A DNA stretch of 64,000 nucleotides from Macrocystis pyrifera (GCA_031763025.1 JASSKH010000010.1:62001-126000); one strand, 5' to 3'; numbered from the stretch's first letter, positions 1 through 11,475 are shown. The notes: a model not told the origin generated them from the letters alone. Program-made: numbers and translations.

Positions 1-710
1 GTTTGTCTTGAGTGGGTGCATTCCCAGTTCTGCTCTTAATACTGTATTACTAGTCGTACTTGAGCATCTTAGGGTTTTTTTAGCTGCTGTCATTTGTGCT
101 GTTTCCAGCTGTTTTACGAGTCTCGCGTTCCCTTCCTGCGTATTCTAGCTTCGGTAAAATCACATTCATCAGGATACATATCTTAATCCTAGTGTCAAGG
201 CGCGAGTTTGTTGGGATCGCATCCATCTTGCCTACGTGTGCTTTACCCTTTCCTGTTACTTTTGCTATACGTGTATCCCAAGAGCAGTATTTTGATATCT
301 CTACGCCAAGGTATGTGTACTAGTCTACGATCGGCAATTCATCTCCTGCCCACTTCCAACTGAAATTTACCGGGTTTACCTTGTCTTCGTTACAAACATC
401 TACTGCGCATTTCTTGACGTTCGCCGTCACCCTCTATTTCCTGGTGTATTCTAGCTCCTTCTCTATTCGTTTCTGCAATCCTTCGGGTGTTTCTGATATC
501 CCCACGAAGTCATACACAAACATCAATCCCGACACCGTACCTTCCCCTACCGCGACTCCCTGCCTCGCAGTCTCGACTGCTACTATCAGGTCGTTAATAT
601 AGATCTTGAGTAGGTTAGGTGACAACGCATATCCCAGTGCAACTCCTTGTAAAATTTCAACGTACTTCGATATTTCCCCGTCCAGCATCACAGCACTTCT
701 CGCACATTCC
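1..710 (-). pseudogene. LINE (non-LTR retrotransposon) reverse transcriptase fragment, unit 1 copy, cut by window start
   Basis: This is the inverted counterpart of the element at 43,124-43,830. On the minus strand it encodes the reverse transcriptase core QGVALGYALSPNLL / IYINDLI, followed by FVYDFVG where an active enzyme has an F-x-D-D box, so the first catalytic aspartate is Tyr. Further on it reads YTYLGVEIS and IPTNSRLDTR, typical of the thumb region of LINE polymerases. The 5' part (endonuclease, fingers) is missing. The insertion edge and target-site duplication at 711-729 match unit 2, so the element inserted before the units were duplicated. This copy keeps a G near 380 that unit 2 has lost, so the frameshift seen there is absent here. 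It is non-functional. Confidence 0.8.
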
Positions 711-729
711 GTGCGGTAAAGAGGGGGGG
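711..729. repeat. LINE target-site duplication, unit 1
   Basis: The 19-mer GTGCGGTAAAGAGGGGGGG is the reverse complement of the duplication that flanks the LINE in unit 2 (43,105-43,123 and 44,667-44,685). It marks the truncated 5' end of the element. Confidence 0.75.
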
Positions 730-1460
730 GAGGTGTACATATTATCATGCATGGCCGTAGTCGTATGACCATAGATCCTCGCATCCCTACAATACCAGGA
801 CGGAGCACGTCGAGTTTTCACCGACCAGGCAGACATTGCTTGCACCAAGCACGGAGCGCCGTGATGTGTGGGGCGAGTCGCATGAAGAGTGAGCTGCATC
901 TTCCTAAAAGCCGCGTTTGAGGCGGGTTTTCTTGCATATGGATGACAGCATCAATGAATTGATTTCTTTTCTGGTGTGGACACTTCCAGAGACAGCAACA
1001 CTTCCAGAGACAGCAATGGTACCCATGTCCTGCCGAGGACGCCAAATGTGGAGGTGTTACCCTCTGTGAGCTACAGGGATACAAATCGATCGATTAGCCA
1101 GCCCAGGGCAATCTTTGTAACAGTAGCAGTTTACTATGTAACCACCTCGTGGGTGCCTTACCATATACCAGGTACATTACAAGGTACGTGGTAAGATCAT
1201 CCCCCTTGTGCGGAGTCAAGGTTCTCCCGGCCCAAAAATGATCAAACTTGACCGCCAGCCGTGGTGACCACAAAACAAAAACACAAACGGTACCCTGGTT
1301 GTCTAGATCACGCAGTGAGATGCGTGTTTTCGTCGCTAACCGACGCCAACCCAACCTACATACCTGGTATACAAATATTACTATTGGGCCCAACGTACTA
1401 TGTTGTACTCGTACAGTGCGGTAAGGCGGGGGGTACTGCTGGGCCCAACATTGTTTCACT
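730..1460 (-). repeat. Dispersed repeat R with SINE-like head, unit 1 copy
   Basis: This stretch matches 42,383-43,104 in reverse and, more distantly, 20,060-20,480 and 44,686-45,060. Near 1,062-1,130 the minus strand has a degraded tRNA A-box (TGTAGCTCAGAGGG) preceded by GGCTAATCGATCGAT, the head shared with the SINE at 9.2 kb. A short tandem repeat of CTTCCAGAGACAGCAA lies at 987-1,020. No coding capacity is convincing. Confidence 0.65.
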
Positions 1461-3200
1461 AACGAGGCCCCCTCCTCAAGTGATCCAACCCATCAGCTCA
1501 ACAACTGAGCCACTATTTATTACCCAATGTACTTCCGGTCCAATTTGGTTTTCACAAAAGTTGAGAGCGAAGCACAAGATGAATGTGTGAATTTTTCATT
1601 GTATGCCCACACAGGCTATGCTGTACTGTTCAGCTGATGGGACTGCTCCTCGGGTTGTGGGTGTGAGTACATACAGTACACAGTGTGCAGTACAAGTTTA
1701 TCTCGGTTTTGTTTTTTCGTTCGGGAGGAATATATAGGGCTGCAACTACTCATGCTACATTGTTACGAGCCTGAGAGCAATTTGGTACCCAAAGCTGCTG
1801 CTCGTATTCATAGGAGACCAGTCTGTCGACATTTCGGGCGCCTCTTTTGACCTTATTAAACTGGTTTTGGTGCAGGGGCGGAGGTCAGTCAAGGAGTCGA
1901 GCGCCGTTCACATCGTGAAAACACGAAGTAACGGGGAGATGATATCGTTATGGGATGAATGTTATACTTGCTGAGTACATGCAGGGAATGAGGGGAAGGG
2001 GTTGAATAAGAGTGATGGCATTCGGTACTGGCATGCGTCTGGTACCTCCCGAAAGGCACACGAACGAGCATTCTGTCTACCTGGTACAGTATCATGGAAT
2101 GAATGATGCCCTATTTCGTGCTACTCGTGCAGTACTCTGGACATTGTCGGAAGGTAGGCTAACAGAAAACGCTTGACACATACCCATAACGCCCCCCCCC
2201 CCCGCGCACTCTTCCCTCCCTCCTTACCTCCTGGCATTATGCGATGTCGTATTGTGCTTTATCACGAGGGGGGTTTATATGGAGGCGTCAGTACTTCGTA
2301 CACGCATTTCATATCAGCAATAGACGCTATTATTCTTGCTGACACACCCGGTGTTTTGTGTCGTTGACACCTACCGAGGAGGGAGGGAGATACTGGCCTT
2401 TTCTGAACCAAGTGCATACGTACCTGCTAGGAGTAGACTATAGACTACGTAGCACAAAATGTGTGTTGGTGAAGATGTCATGTGTTGGTCATGGCATAGA
2501 GCTGTACTGTTGTACAACTCTACTCCGCAGCATACTGGACTCAGGACTCTGTGAAATATTGTATGAGAAAAAGCCCAAAAGTGTCTGTCCGATGGGCACA
2601 TTAGACAGAAAACGGTGCAACGTGATAATTTCGTGCCAGTTGACGGTATAGGAGAGATCCACCATTTTTTAACAAAGTTGATGTGCGCCGGGAGGCAGAG
2701 TGCGAGGGAGAGAGATATACCCCACGCGTGAGGAGGCTTTGTATCAAAATAAACATGGCATCATGGAAGTGCAAAACCTGGAGCTCTTTGTGACAGCAGT
2801 GTGTGGTATTGGACTGACGAACCACGTACCGGTATGTTATATATGCAATCACAAAAAAATATTGATGGCGCACACGTTGGCTGATGGGGGCCTTGCCTTG
2901 CCGCGGGCGTGTTGGCCACGTTCGTGGTGGTTTGGAGAAGAAGCTGAAGGCGTTTCTTCTTGTTGCGATAAGTGTTAAACACGTCGTGCGTGTTGACCTC
3001 GTCCATACTCAAACACTGTACATGGTACGACAGCAACCGTAGCATCACACTCAATTTCATCGAATAAATAAAAGTACCTAACGTACCACACATGGCCTAC
3101 GCGCGAAGCGTGTCGAAAACTGCTCCTACTAGGAAGACTGCATGCAGCCTGTGACACACGAATAGACGAAGGGACGAACGGCAGTGGGGGCTGCCTGCAC
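1461..3200. other. Spacer downstream of gene A, no gene recognised
   Basis: This stretch is collinear in reverse with 40,625-42,380 and 63,345-64,000. It contains short C and G runs, a polypurine stretch and GTAC-rich tracts. The ORFs here are short, differ between units and show no family motifs. The 300 bp nearest gene A are the best conserved and probably hold its 3' untranslated region. Confidence 0.5.
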
Positions 3201-3201
3201 T

Positions 3202-3686
3202 CTAAGACAGCACGCAGGCGCCACCGCCCTTGTCACGGGTGGCTTGCTCCGCCACCACCGCGTCGATCGCCGCCTTCAACGCCATCGCCTTGGCCTTGGC
3301 CGCCTCCGCCTCTGCCGCCTCCTGTGCCTCCCGGTAGGTGGCGAGGACGGCGAAGTCGTGGAGGACGTAGAGGGCCCTCGCCTTCAGCAGCCGCTCGTGG
3401 AGCTCAACCAGAACGGCGCCCTTGATCGCGTCGTATTCTCTAGCGTATCTCCGCTGCCTGGCTTCCGTCTTGCGGATGCGTGCCTTTATCTTTCTGATCT
3501 CGATCTTGACGCGAACCGTGTTTGCCAACTTCACTATGACCAAGAAGGACACTTTCACTCTCAACGAAAGCTTGGCGATCCACTCGATCGTCCACATTGT
3601 CCAGCTCTTCGCGATGTCGAACGTCGCCCACAAAACGGACCTGCATGTCGTTGTATCGGCAACAACAACAAAAACCAGCGGAGGGT

Positions 3687-3721
<35 letters not shown>

Positions 3722-5319
3722 CGGTAGCGGAGGCGGCGGTGCGACCCGGGCTATGGACAGGGGATATGTTGAGTGGGATACGTGTGCTGTGCAGAAACGA
3801 TGGTCGGCACCAAACTGAAGTACATACATAGTGCGATAGCGTCTGCGATTGAAGTACTGTATGCACCAGAACAGCACATAAGAAATGATGGCGCGCGTTG
3901 TACTGTGCAGTATATACTGTATAACAGTAGATGCAGTGCTTGAAGCGGTTTGCTTGTTTATTTGTGTAAGGGTTTCGTATTGGGTCGCGTGGAATGCGCC
4001 GGGGGTGGGTAGGGGGGAGGGTGAGAGGAGGGGTGATCGGTTTACCGCTCAACTCACTCTTTAGTGCACGCAGACGTCGCCAGGGAGCAGAGCACTTCGC
4101 ATGCTCCGTCCCGAGAGACCCATCCGAGAAAGCGGCTTCTGTCTTCGCAGCCCGCCACGCAGACGGCGATGCCGTGCCCTCCAGCTGTGTCCTCTGTGGC
4201 GCAGGTGGCAGCAGAGTCGACGGCCTTGACGAATTCTGCGATGTTTTCGTCATCCTTCTTCTTGCGCCTGTTCTCCGTGGCAGTGGCCGTAAGGAGGGCA
4301 GCTCGAAGCTCTGCGGGGGGCTTGGTCTTGATGAGCTCCTTCATCCTGCATGGCGAGTGTTGCGGTGGGCGCGGATGAAGGGCGGGGCGCGAGATTGAAT
4401 TAAGTAATCTGATGGTTGCGGTATGTATCTTGTGCGCATGCACTATTGCAGTTATCTAAAAGCTGGCAGAACGCCTGTGCTACGAAGTTGTGTGGGAACT
4501 CCGTCCAACCATGCAGCATCTTCAGTAGTGGTCACGGAGGGTAGCAGAAACCGTAGCGGCGGTATACTGTAGTAGACGCCAAACATATAAAACTGGTACG
4601 AGCTGGGCCAGCCAAAAAACGGACCAAGTTTCTTAAAGTCGTATCTCGTGAACCACCGAAAGTTAGGACTCGGAACTTGAAAGCACAGATCCTGCCTTGC
4701 ACAATAACAAATTCACCGTGTTTTTGGTTACGGACACCCACGCTTAACATTGTCAGGTGGAAAACGAAGTAATAGTAGTGTACATGCATATCCAAACGTT
4801 TCGATAATCCAACTCGACCTCGCCGAGAGATCCAAGAAAGCTTTAAAGTACATATCTTTGCCGATATTCTGGCCTACAATCCGCATGACAGCTCCAAAAC
4901 TCGCGGTGTTAACATAAGTCCCCCCGCCCCACCCCCACCGTTTAGACCTCGGGAAAGACGCGCATTTCGGACATTATTGTTTTCGGGCACCCTCGACTAC
5001 AGTACTGTACTGTACTGTACTGTACGTAAAATATCGAGAACAGTGGCAGCTCCAGCACGTAATGCCATGTACAAGTCACTCACTCGTCCACGTCAAGCGC
5101 GGGAGTTCCCGATCCCTGCGCTGCGCTCGTGAGGTAGGAGACGGCGTCCTCCATGGTGCGACTCTTGGCCATGACGGACAGGTCCTCCATGGTCCACTTC
5201 TTCTGGTGCTCGTCAAAGATGGAAACCTTGCTGTCGTCGAGCGGGCGGGCGTCGGACACCAGCAGCAGTCCACCAGCGAGCACGGTCCCGAACACAATCT
5301 TGAAGATGTTGCAGATCAT
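3202..5319 (-). CDS. Gene A: signal-peptide, six-Cys, coiled-coil CaaX protein (D-type)
   Basis: I do not recognise the family. Coding exons on the minus strand are 5,319-5,084, 4,345-4,058 and 3,640-3,202. Both donors read GA^GTGAGT and both acceptors end in CAG. All junctions are phase 2, giving 320 aa. Residues 1-26 form a signal peptide (MICNIFKIVFGTVLAGG, then LLLVSDARP). Residues about 42-62 form the block KKWTMEDLSVMAKSRTMEDA. Exon 2 holds six cysteines (127, 141, 145, 161, 165, 172). Exon 3 begins with a moderately hydrophobic stretch (VKVSFLVIVKLANTV), then a basic region, an Ala/Glu/Lys-rich helix, and ends CVLS, a CaaX farnesylation-type motif. Compared with D and F only a few exon 2 residues differ (DDENIAEF here, DYENIADF there). 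The start is the ATG that opens the signal peptide; upstream in-frame codons look like leader sequence. Likely a secretory-pathway or cell-surface protein (inference). Confidence 0.8.
3689..3718. repeat. 30-nt G run in intron 2 of gene A
   Basis: On the coding strand this is a C tract about 50 nt upstream of the exon 3 acceptor. The same tract is 14 nt in D and F, 17 nt in E and interrupted in C. It probably serves as a polypyrimidine tract and is length-unstable. Confidence 0.85.
4530..4800. repeat. Dispersed repeat containing the motif TATCTCGTGAACCAC, inside intron 1 of gene A
   Basis: The core (CGAGCTGGGCCAGCC, then TATCTCGTGAACCAC, then TTAGGACT) recurs at about 39,180-39,245, 61,900-61,965 and, rearranged, 46,030-46,110. 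An ORF on one strand (87 aa) follows the repeat and is not supported as a gene. Confidence 0.5.
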
Positions 5320-5419
5320 TTTTCTCTCTCGCTCCTCCTGCCTGCGCGATTGTTGCGGCGAGTGCGGTAGGAAAAAGGTACTGCATAAAGCGACAGATCT
5401 ATTTTCACAAGCAAGCACA

Positions 5420-6660
5420 AAAATCGGTGCTTTTCGTGCTCCTCATTTGTTTCTCATGTTAGGCTGCGCTAAGCGAAGGCCATACTACCTACCGGATACT
5501 GCTGTAGACGGTATCCGCGCGCCCGGATGGGTTACTTTCATCACACCGTATCGTCTCGGGGCGGGTCAACGCCTTCTTCGTCGCAGATTCGTTGGAGTGA
5601 TGTAGAAGAGGTGTGGCAGGGGAGGCGTGTCTCTTCAGCATATACACAGGCATTGCTGAACACCTAATGTCAGAGATATCGTCGCTCAAAGCGATAGTGA
5701 TTGATCGTATAAAATGTACCTTACATTTACGATCAGACTAGATATTTTTTCTGCTTTTGTTTTTTTTTGGTCTGTTGTGCTCTGACCTCTGGTATCCGCA
5801 AAGAGAAGGTCGGGTTTCGAGTGCTGAGGACAAACAGGGCTCCGCAGCGATGCCTTCGTGGTGGTGGTGCTGCCATACACTACTGCACTACTATTGCACT
5901 TACACGGCACTGCGCCCAAGCTGGCACACCACCACACCACAGCAGTAGCAGTATATAGCGCGGCGAGGTGAAGAAGATCGGGGGAAAGGCCGCACTCAAA
6001 GCGTCTACATACAATACCTGGTACTGACTGCACTTTTGACACAATAATGTTATCCTACGGTTTTGGACGGAAATATAAAGACCCTTTTATCTATGTATTA
6101 ATCACCAAAAATTGCTTAAATTTCCGTTCAGGTTGGTACGAGGCGAAGCCGAAATCCTGCGAAAACGGCTGCCCAAAAAAAAGATACTTTTTGCCCCGAG
6201 AGACGGTGCTGCTGCTCCTATCGAGCACGCGGCAACCGCGCAATGGGGCAAACGTGGGCAAGCTTACGCCTTGTGCCCAGAGTCTCAGGGCCGACGGCGA
6301 AGAGGATCTAGGAGATTTGGCGAGAGAATCTTGGAGATTTGGCGGGTGGACGCAGGGCTCCTGGGAGTAAAACATTGCTTGCTCTTTCCTCACAATCCAA
6401 AAAAAACGTGATTTTAACATCTGTTTGCGACAATCGACTGGTAAATAAACGCATCGGATTCCACAGCAAGCAGCAGCAGTATCCATCTGCAGACAGAGGC
6501 AGAGACAAACAACGCAGGCAGCGCCTGGCAACCAAAAAAATCAGAATGGAGAGCCTCGTGTGGACTCAGGAGGACTACTGCCCCTATATCGCTGCGCGTC
6601 ACGGTTGTCATGGGCGCAGTCTTGCTTGCCGCCGCTTCTTTCCCGTATACCTCACACGGC
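5420..6660. other. Inferred 5' leader intron of gene A, no independent gene
   Basis: This stretch lies between the inferred non-coding exon (ending at about 6,793) and the leader just upstream of the gene A start codon. It is collinear with 37,160-38,420 and 59,890-61,140. ORFs up to 146 aa in this unit are interrupted or frame-shifted by homopolymer length changes between units, so I do not call them. Confidence 0.5.
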
Positions 6661-6792
6661 CCCTCTGCCGAAAACACAGATAGATACGAGAGGGATACGA
6701 GCAGAAAAGATAGGAGCAGCGATGATAGAAGAAGAGCAGAAGAAGATAAAAGAGACGGAGGGGGGCTGATGGAATGAGGAGGCACACCTTAC

Positions 6793-7059
6793 CGGTCCGT
6801 GTGGTCTTCTCGCGACGGCTTCTCGGTTCTCGGTTCGGGACGACTCGAGCAGCAGCAGTTCTTCAGCAGTAGTAACACGGTAGTAGGGGGCGTGTACAGT
6901 TCCTAAGGCGGGTCGTGGCTTGGGTAGGTACCGAAAGCCAAGTGACACTGCGCGCGGCCGGTAGGTGCGCTTCCAAAATGTTGAAAATCCGTTACACACT
7001 ACATTCGGGGGTTGCTCTCTTTCAAACCAAGTGCTTTTGTTTTTGTCCCCGTTATTTAA
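6793..7059 (-). promoter_or_regulatory. Inferred promoter and non-coding exon 0 of gene A
   Basis: On the minus strand a TTAAATAA element (7,052-7,059) is followed by ACGGGGACAAA and, about 260 bp on, by a good donor GACCG^GTAAGG (exon edge 6,793). The matching acceptor would be the CAG just before the leader GGAGGAGCGAGAGAGA and the ATG at 5,319. The same arrangement is present for C, D, E and F, including between the otherwise diverged C-type and D-type genes. The exon is inferred, with no transcript evidence. Confidence 0.45.
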
Positions 7060-7224
7060 CATGCCTTCACGCGTGCAGGGTTTCATGGAGAGTTTTGTTA
7101 TTGATTTGAGGGAGGGGGCGTACACAAGTTTAAAATCTACGAGGGTGGCTGGCTGGGACTGCTGTGGAGCACAACAGTGGGAGCTGTATGTACCTCAAGA
7201 AGGAGGGGCCAAAACTTCGGTGCC

Positions 7225-7545
7225 TTGAGGATGAGCAGGCTGTCGGTCCCGTGTATGGTGAGTTTTTCCTAAATCAGGCCGATAACAGAGTCCCGAGACT
7301 GTTGTGCTAAAAGTTGACATGTTGGGCAAGGATGCACTTTGTCGCGATAGTTTGTTTTTTTACGTACGGTAGTCAGTGTGCCATAGGGACCTTGCGGACG
7401 AGCAGGCTGTCGGTTCCCGTGCATGGTGAGTTTCCCTGATAGCAGGCCAATGACAGAGTCCACAGACTGCTGTGCTGAAAGCTGACATGTTGGCCAAGGA
7501 TGCACATTGTCTCACTGATTTTCTACGTACGGCAGTCAGTGCCGT
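7225..7545. repeat. Tandem dimer of a roughly 165 bp repeat, unit 1
   Basis: Two diverged copies follow each other. Each has GAGCAGGCTGTCGG, ATGGTGAGTTT, GGCCRATRACAGAGTCC, TGACATGTTGGSCAAGGATGCA and ends near ACGTACGGYAGTCAGTG. The dimer is preserved at 36,295-36,600 and 59,018-59,325, so it predates the unit duplications. Confidence 0.75.
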
Positions 7546-7781
7546 GAACATGAACACTGCCGTGGACCTTCATGCCATTTCCGCGGCAATCAGCTTGGCA
7601 CCGGCATAACATGTCACATGCATGTACAGCCATTGGACTGCTCATGTTCTCTGTTCGTTCGTGGCCCTGTTTGGCCCTGCAGCCTGGACTTTCGGGATAT
7701 CGCAATGGCTGCCCTATGTGACACTACTTTTAGACATTTAGGCTTTCATCGGCCTTCGTGAGACTGCCATGGGTCCATCTG

Positions 7782-8056
7782 TTGTACGAGTAGACTGCCG
7801 TGACAAAACCGCCGTGGGACTGCCATATTGCTTTATGTGTACAATGTACCCCAAACAATGTACCACAACAGGAGTGTCATAGCTGGGACATAGGACCTCC
7901 CCTTTGGCACTTGCTTCCCTGTGAGACATTTCCTTTGCAATTCCATGCTGTCATACGTAACAAACATGCCATTATGTTGTCATTAACTGCACGCCCGCCG
8001 TTCTACGAGACAACCTACAGGTTTACATTCCAACAACGGAAAGCCTACTCGTACAT
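7782..8056. mobile_element. 275 bp MITE-like insertion with 11 bp terminal inverted repeats, unit 1 only
   Basis: Left end TGTACGAGTAG (7,783-7,793) and right end CTACTCGTACA (8,046-8,056) are exact inverted repeats. Units 2 and 3 lack the whole segment: near 36,035 and 58,760 the flanks ACCTGGTATAC and AGATGGACCC are contiguous. The site is in AT/TA-rich sequence, but the exact target duplication is ambiguous. There is no coding capacity. Confidence 0.7.
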
Positions 8057-8338
8057 ATGTACATATACCAGGTACAGAAAAAGGAAAAACAAAAAACGTA
8101 GAGCAGTACAGCACACGTACACCCCCCAAGTTGCTACACAGCCTGCAGCATAACTTGGTGTTACTAGGGTTTCGTAGGTCAGCCTTGCATACTTGAACGC
8201 CAAAGGCACTGCCGTAAGGTTGCGCGTGTTCGAGATGCAGGCGGGAGAAGAGCCAAGCTGAGCCACCCTTGACACCGCCTTCCTGTGGTTGCTGTTGCTC
8301 TGCTGCCCACCCGAGCTGCGGCGTATACGCACAAGGAC

Positions 8339-8367
8339 TGCTGTCAACTGTCAACTGTCAACAGCAG
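8339..8367. repeat. TGTCAAC minisatellite, 3 copies in unit 1
   Basis: CTGCTGTCAAC repeats end in AGCAG. The reverse-strand equivalents have 4 copies at 35,753-35,780 and 2 copies near 58,490-58,503. It is a rapidly varying tandem repeat inside otherwise near-identical sequence. Confidence 0.85.
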
Positions 8368-8974
8368 TCTACGTGTGGAGACTCAGTGGGAGGGTCCCGG
8401 TCGGACGTATATACCTGGTATCATAGTATAGTCTCACCGCCGCATCACACCTGTAACCGCACCCATCTCCAAAGCCTCATGAACCATCACTAACAGGAGT
8501 GATGCTGCTGTTACTGCTGCTGCTGCGTTTTATCGTGGTTCGTAAGCACACACCAGGCTTGCACGAGCTTGAAACGCATGTCGTACTGCCTTTCCTACTG
8601 CACCTCGTACCTCGTGTTCATAAGGCTCGACGCTGGCACAGAATGTACGGGCAGTAGTAATCTATTACCAGTAGTAATCTTCTGATTGACTCGGCCAGTG
8701 TATTCGCCAGTGTGTGTGCTGTCTCCACATTAAATCGTCATTTTTACCCAGCTTCATCAGTACACCCAGAGTCCGTCCTGATCCCTCATCCTAGACTGAT
8801 ACTACTTCTTTGGTCACAGACTGTGAGACTAAGGAAAATCAAAAACAAAAATAGTCGCAAATTCATGGGTCAAGCAAGTGAAATGCCAGCGTACCGGGTA
8901 GGAGAACACGACATCACAAGCAAGACCAGAAAATAAGAACCAAAAGACAATAATATGAAGGTGTTATATAGAGG

Positions 8975-9325
8975 TAAAAGATCGATCGATTACCCAGCCC
9001 AGGATAATCCTTACAACACTGCCCCCCCTCTGAACGGCGGGATCTTTGGGGCGTCGGTACCGTATGCGGCCGTGCGCTATTGATGATGATGATGACCTAC
9101 CCACTTCGTTCAAATTACTGGGAAACTAGGGAGGCATGTTTATTGGCACGCACGCACAAGCGTTTCTATAAAAGAAACGTTCGGAGTGAGATTCGAACCC
9201 GTGTCCTCGATCCTCGACGATGTCAAATTTGAAGGTGTACCTACTGAGCTATAGAGGTAAAAAGATCGATCGATTACCCAGCCCAGGGTAACCCTTATAA
9301 CACTCACTCTCCCCCCCTCTGAATA
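8975..9325 (-). mobile_element. tRNA-derived SINE plus a second truncated SINE head, unit 1
   Basis: On the minus strand the head TGTTATAAGGGTTACCCTGG and the motif ATCGATCGAT precede an A-box TAGCTCAGTAGG (9,240-9,251) and a B-box GGGTTCGAATC (9,190-9,200), the internal RNA polymerase III promoter layout. About 200 bp downstream the same head recurs (GTTGTAAGGATTATCCTGG, ATCGATCGAT), ending before a B-box. The pair occurs at the same place in units 2 and 3. Confidence 0.75.
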
Positions 9326-9382
9326 TTCGCCAGTACCTGGTATTTTTTGTTTTTTCGTCGTTCAAGACACACGCCATACTTG

Positions 9383-9500
9383 TAGCAGTAGTCGTAGTAG
9401 TACAGTCGTAGTATTAATAGTAGTAGAGGTAGTAGTATCAATAGCAGTGGGCAGTACTGGTAGTAGTTTTATTAATACTATTAGTAGTACAAGTAGTGAT
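9383..9500. repeat. GTA/TAG trinucleotide-like tract, unit 1
   Basis: Imperfect repeats of GTAGTA and TATTAATA run through this segment. The reverse-complement tract lies at 34,620-34,735 and 57,359-57,475. Confidence 0.6.
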
Positions 9501-10214
9501 GGTGTTATGCTACGTTTCTTTGGTCATCAGGTGTAGAGCAGTATATAGTTTCCAGCTCATCTCGCGACAAGTTCTACCCTCATCGTCCTTCTTGACAAGC
9601 CGCCATCACATTTATCGTCCCTGGTCCCCTCACGGCACACATGCCTTCATTTTTGTGGCCCATGTATACGTACGTACGTAGGGTTGAGCATTCACACTGC
9701 TCGTCGATTTTTACCCTTTTTTTCCAACTTGCGCTCTGGCCCTTTCAAGGAACAAGGTATTAATAGACCCATAAGAGTATAAAAATGACATGTCCAATAA
9801 TATAGATAGGGCATGCCTTAGTCTCGCAAGGAACTCGTAACTAGCGCTGGTTGATATTTGTGGTAAGGTGTGCCATTATTTTCGTCAACTACTGTGTGCG
9901 CGAGTGGAGGCCACAGAGGAGCTATAGTACTTACTCATACGAACAAAAAAATGTAAAACACGTACTGGTACGTACGTACTCAGTTTTGGCGGTCGGGTGG
10001 CGCGGACAACCGGGGGGCTTTCAGACCTCCGGCGTCGCTCAGCTCAAAAAGGGACCCTTAGGCCGATTTTGAGCTGCAGATTTCAACCCGATCGCATTTT
10101 CAGCTGTCAAGCTCATAAATCGGAACAGTCTTCCTACGCCGAAAAATGAGATTTATTGTGTGTGCAGAGATTGGAGCAAACGCTGAGACCAACTGCTGTT
10201 GTTGTGGTCTGGCG

Positions 10215-10545
10215 CCGCGAAGAGACGCGCCGAGTGCGCTGCACTGCGCGTAGGACCCAAGCGTCCGAGCCCACGCTGATTGCCTCTTGTCTCGCGGCGT
10301 AGAGACGTGCCGAGTGCGCTACGAGAGTCAACGCGTCTTGGTATTTTGTGTTTTGACACAATGCGACTGACTGCTGTTGCTGCTTCTGCTGGTGTAGTCT
10401 TCGAGAACGTATCCACGGAGAGGTGGGCGCCGAGTGCGCTTGTCTTAGCCTCTAGATCCTAGCCCGCACCAGCCGACTGTAGTCTGGCCACGGAGAGACG
10501 CGCCGCCCGCCGACTGCGCGTTGGGCGCGACGCAACGTCGCTCTA
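10215..10545. repeat. Interspersed motif GAGACGCGCCGAGTGCGCT, unit 1
   Basis: At least four related copies occur (near 10,218, 10,302, 10,419 and 10,494) separated by unequal spacers. The series is conserved at 33,595-33,900 and 56,330-56,640. Short ORFs through it (87 and 75 aa) change frame between units, so I read it as a repeat rather than a gene. Confidence 0.55.
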
Positions 10546-10640
10546 CAGCTGTGCCACCATCCAACTCACCGATCGTCTGCTGCTGCTGCTTTCTGTCGTG
10601 AGCAAGCTCTTGAATTTAAAGACCATGCTATTTTTCGAAA

Positions 10641-10700
10641 ATCTGATGGCCCAAGTCGTCGGATTTTTGGGTCATAGTCTGACGACTTGGGCCATCGGAT
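10641..10700. repeat. Conserved perfect hairpin upstream of the PCH2 fragment, unit 1
   Basis: GATGGCCCAAGTCGTC (10,645-10,660) is exactly inverted at 10,681-10,696, around a 20 nt loop containing GGATTTTTGGGTCATAG. With one G-T wobble the stem extends to 10,641-10,700. The structure is intact at 33,421-33,472 and 56,151-56,202. Confidence 0.8.
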
Positions 10701-11409
10701 GATCAAATCGTTTCTTTTGCGGTCGGATTTTGCTTATTGGAACTGCATGAGCAGGGTCATTCATTTTGAGGTCGAAAAATACAAATCTGACGCTCGAAAT
10801 TGAATCGTATAGGAAACAGCCTTACTGTATGGGCGGCCGTGAAGATTAGCAATTTACTCCGTTCGTGAAAACACCAGCAGCCGATGTGCGAAACCCAGTG
10901 CAACCGCCAACAGGGTGATCGTCTATAAATGCGCTCGTTCGCACGCCTCTTTTTTTATGAACACCATCTGGCAGATCGATACCCTCCGGAAGCGAGACAA
11001 TGTGTTGATCCTCACAACTTCGAACGTGTCGGAGGCGATAGATCTGGCCTTCGTTGACCGAGCCGACATCAAACAGTGAGAGGAGGGAGCCTTCTGTTGC
11101 GTTACACATGCCTGCCTAGTAGTGTTTTTTGTTTCGTTTTAGTTTGGGTTGGTTCTTCGTTTAGTTCGCTTTTTGCTTTTTTTGGTGTTATTTTTCGTGT
11201 TTTTACTTGGTGTGGTGCCTGCCGTTTCTTGTTTGCTCGTCGTTTCCTGTTCGTCTAGGCTGCGGTAGACTACACACACTGGGCGTGATTCCAGTGGGTG
11301 AGCATATGCCAACACGCCCAACTACTCGAAACGCTTGACGCAACCGAATCGCGAAAAATCAGGCACGCATATAGCAGGTACCCGGTATTGTTACGCTCAA
11401 AAGCGTCCA

Positions 11410-11475
11410 CCCCCCCCCGACCCCCGCACCCCACCCCACTCAACCCCACTTCACCCCACCTCACCCCACCCCACC
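11410..11475. repeat. CCCCA-rich minisatellite, unit 1
   Basis: Irregular ACCCC/CACCTCACCCC repeats. The G-strand equivalents are at 32,635-32,710 and 55,355-55,440. They lie just 5' of the PCH2 lid exon. Confidence 0.7.

Noticed and set aside
3184-3831. 215-codon plus-strand ORF, with equivalents on the minus strand at 39,897-40,640 and 62,617-63,360, and at 16,329-16,904
   Set aside because: They are antisense to exon 3 of the six-Cys genes. The GC-rich third positions keep the antisense frame open; cysteine and CaaX conservation supports the sense strand.
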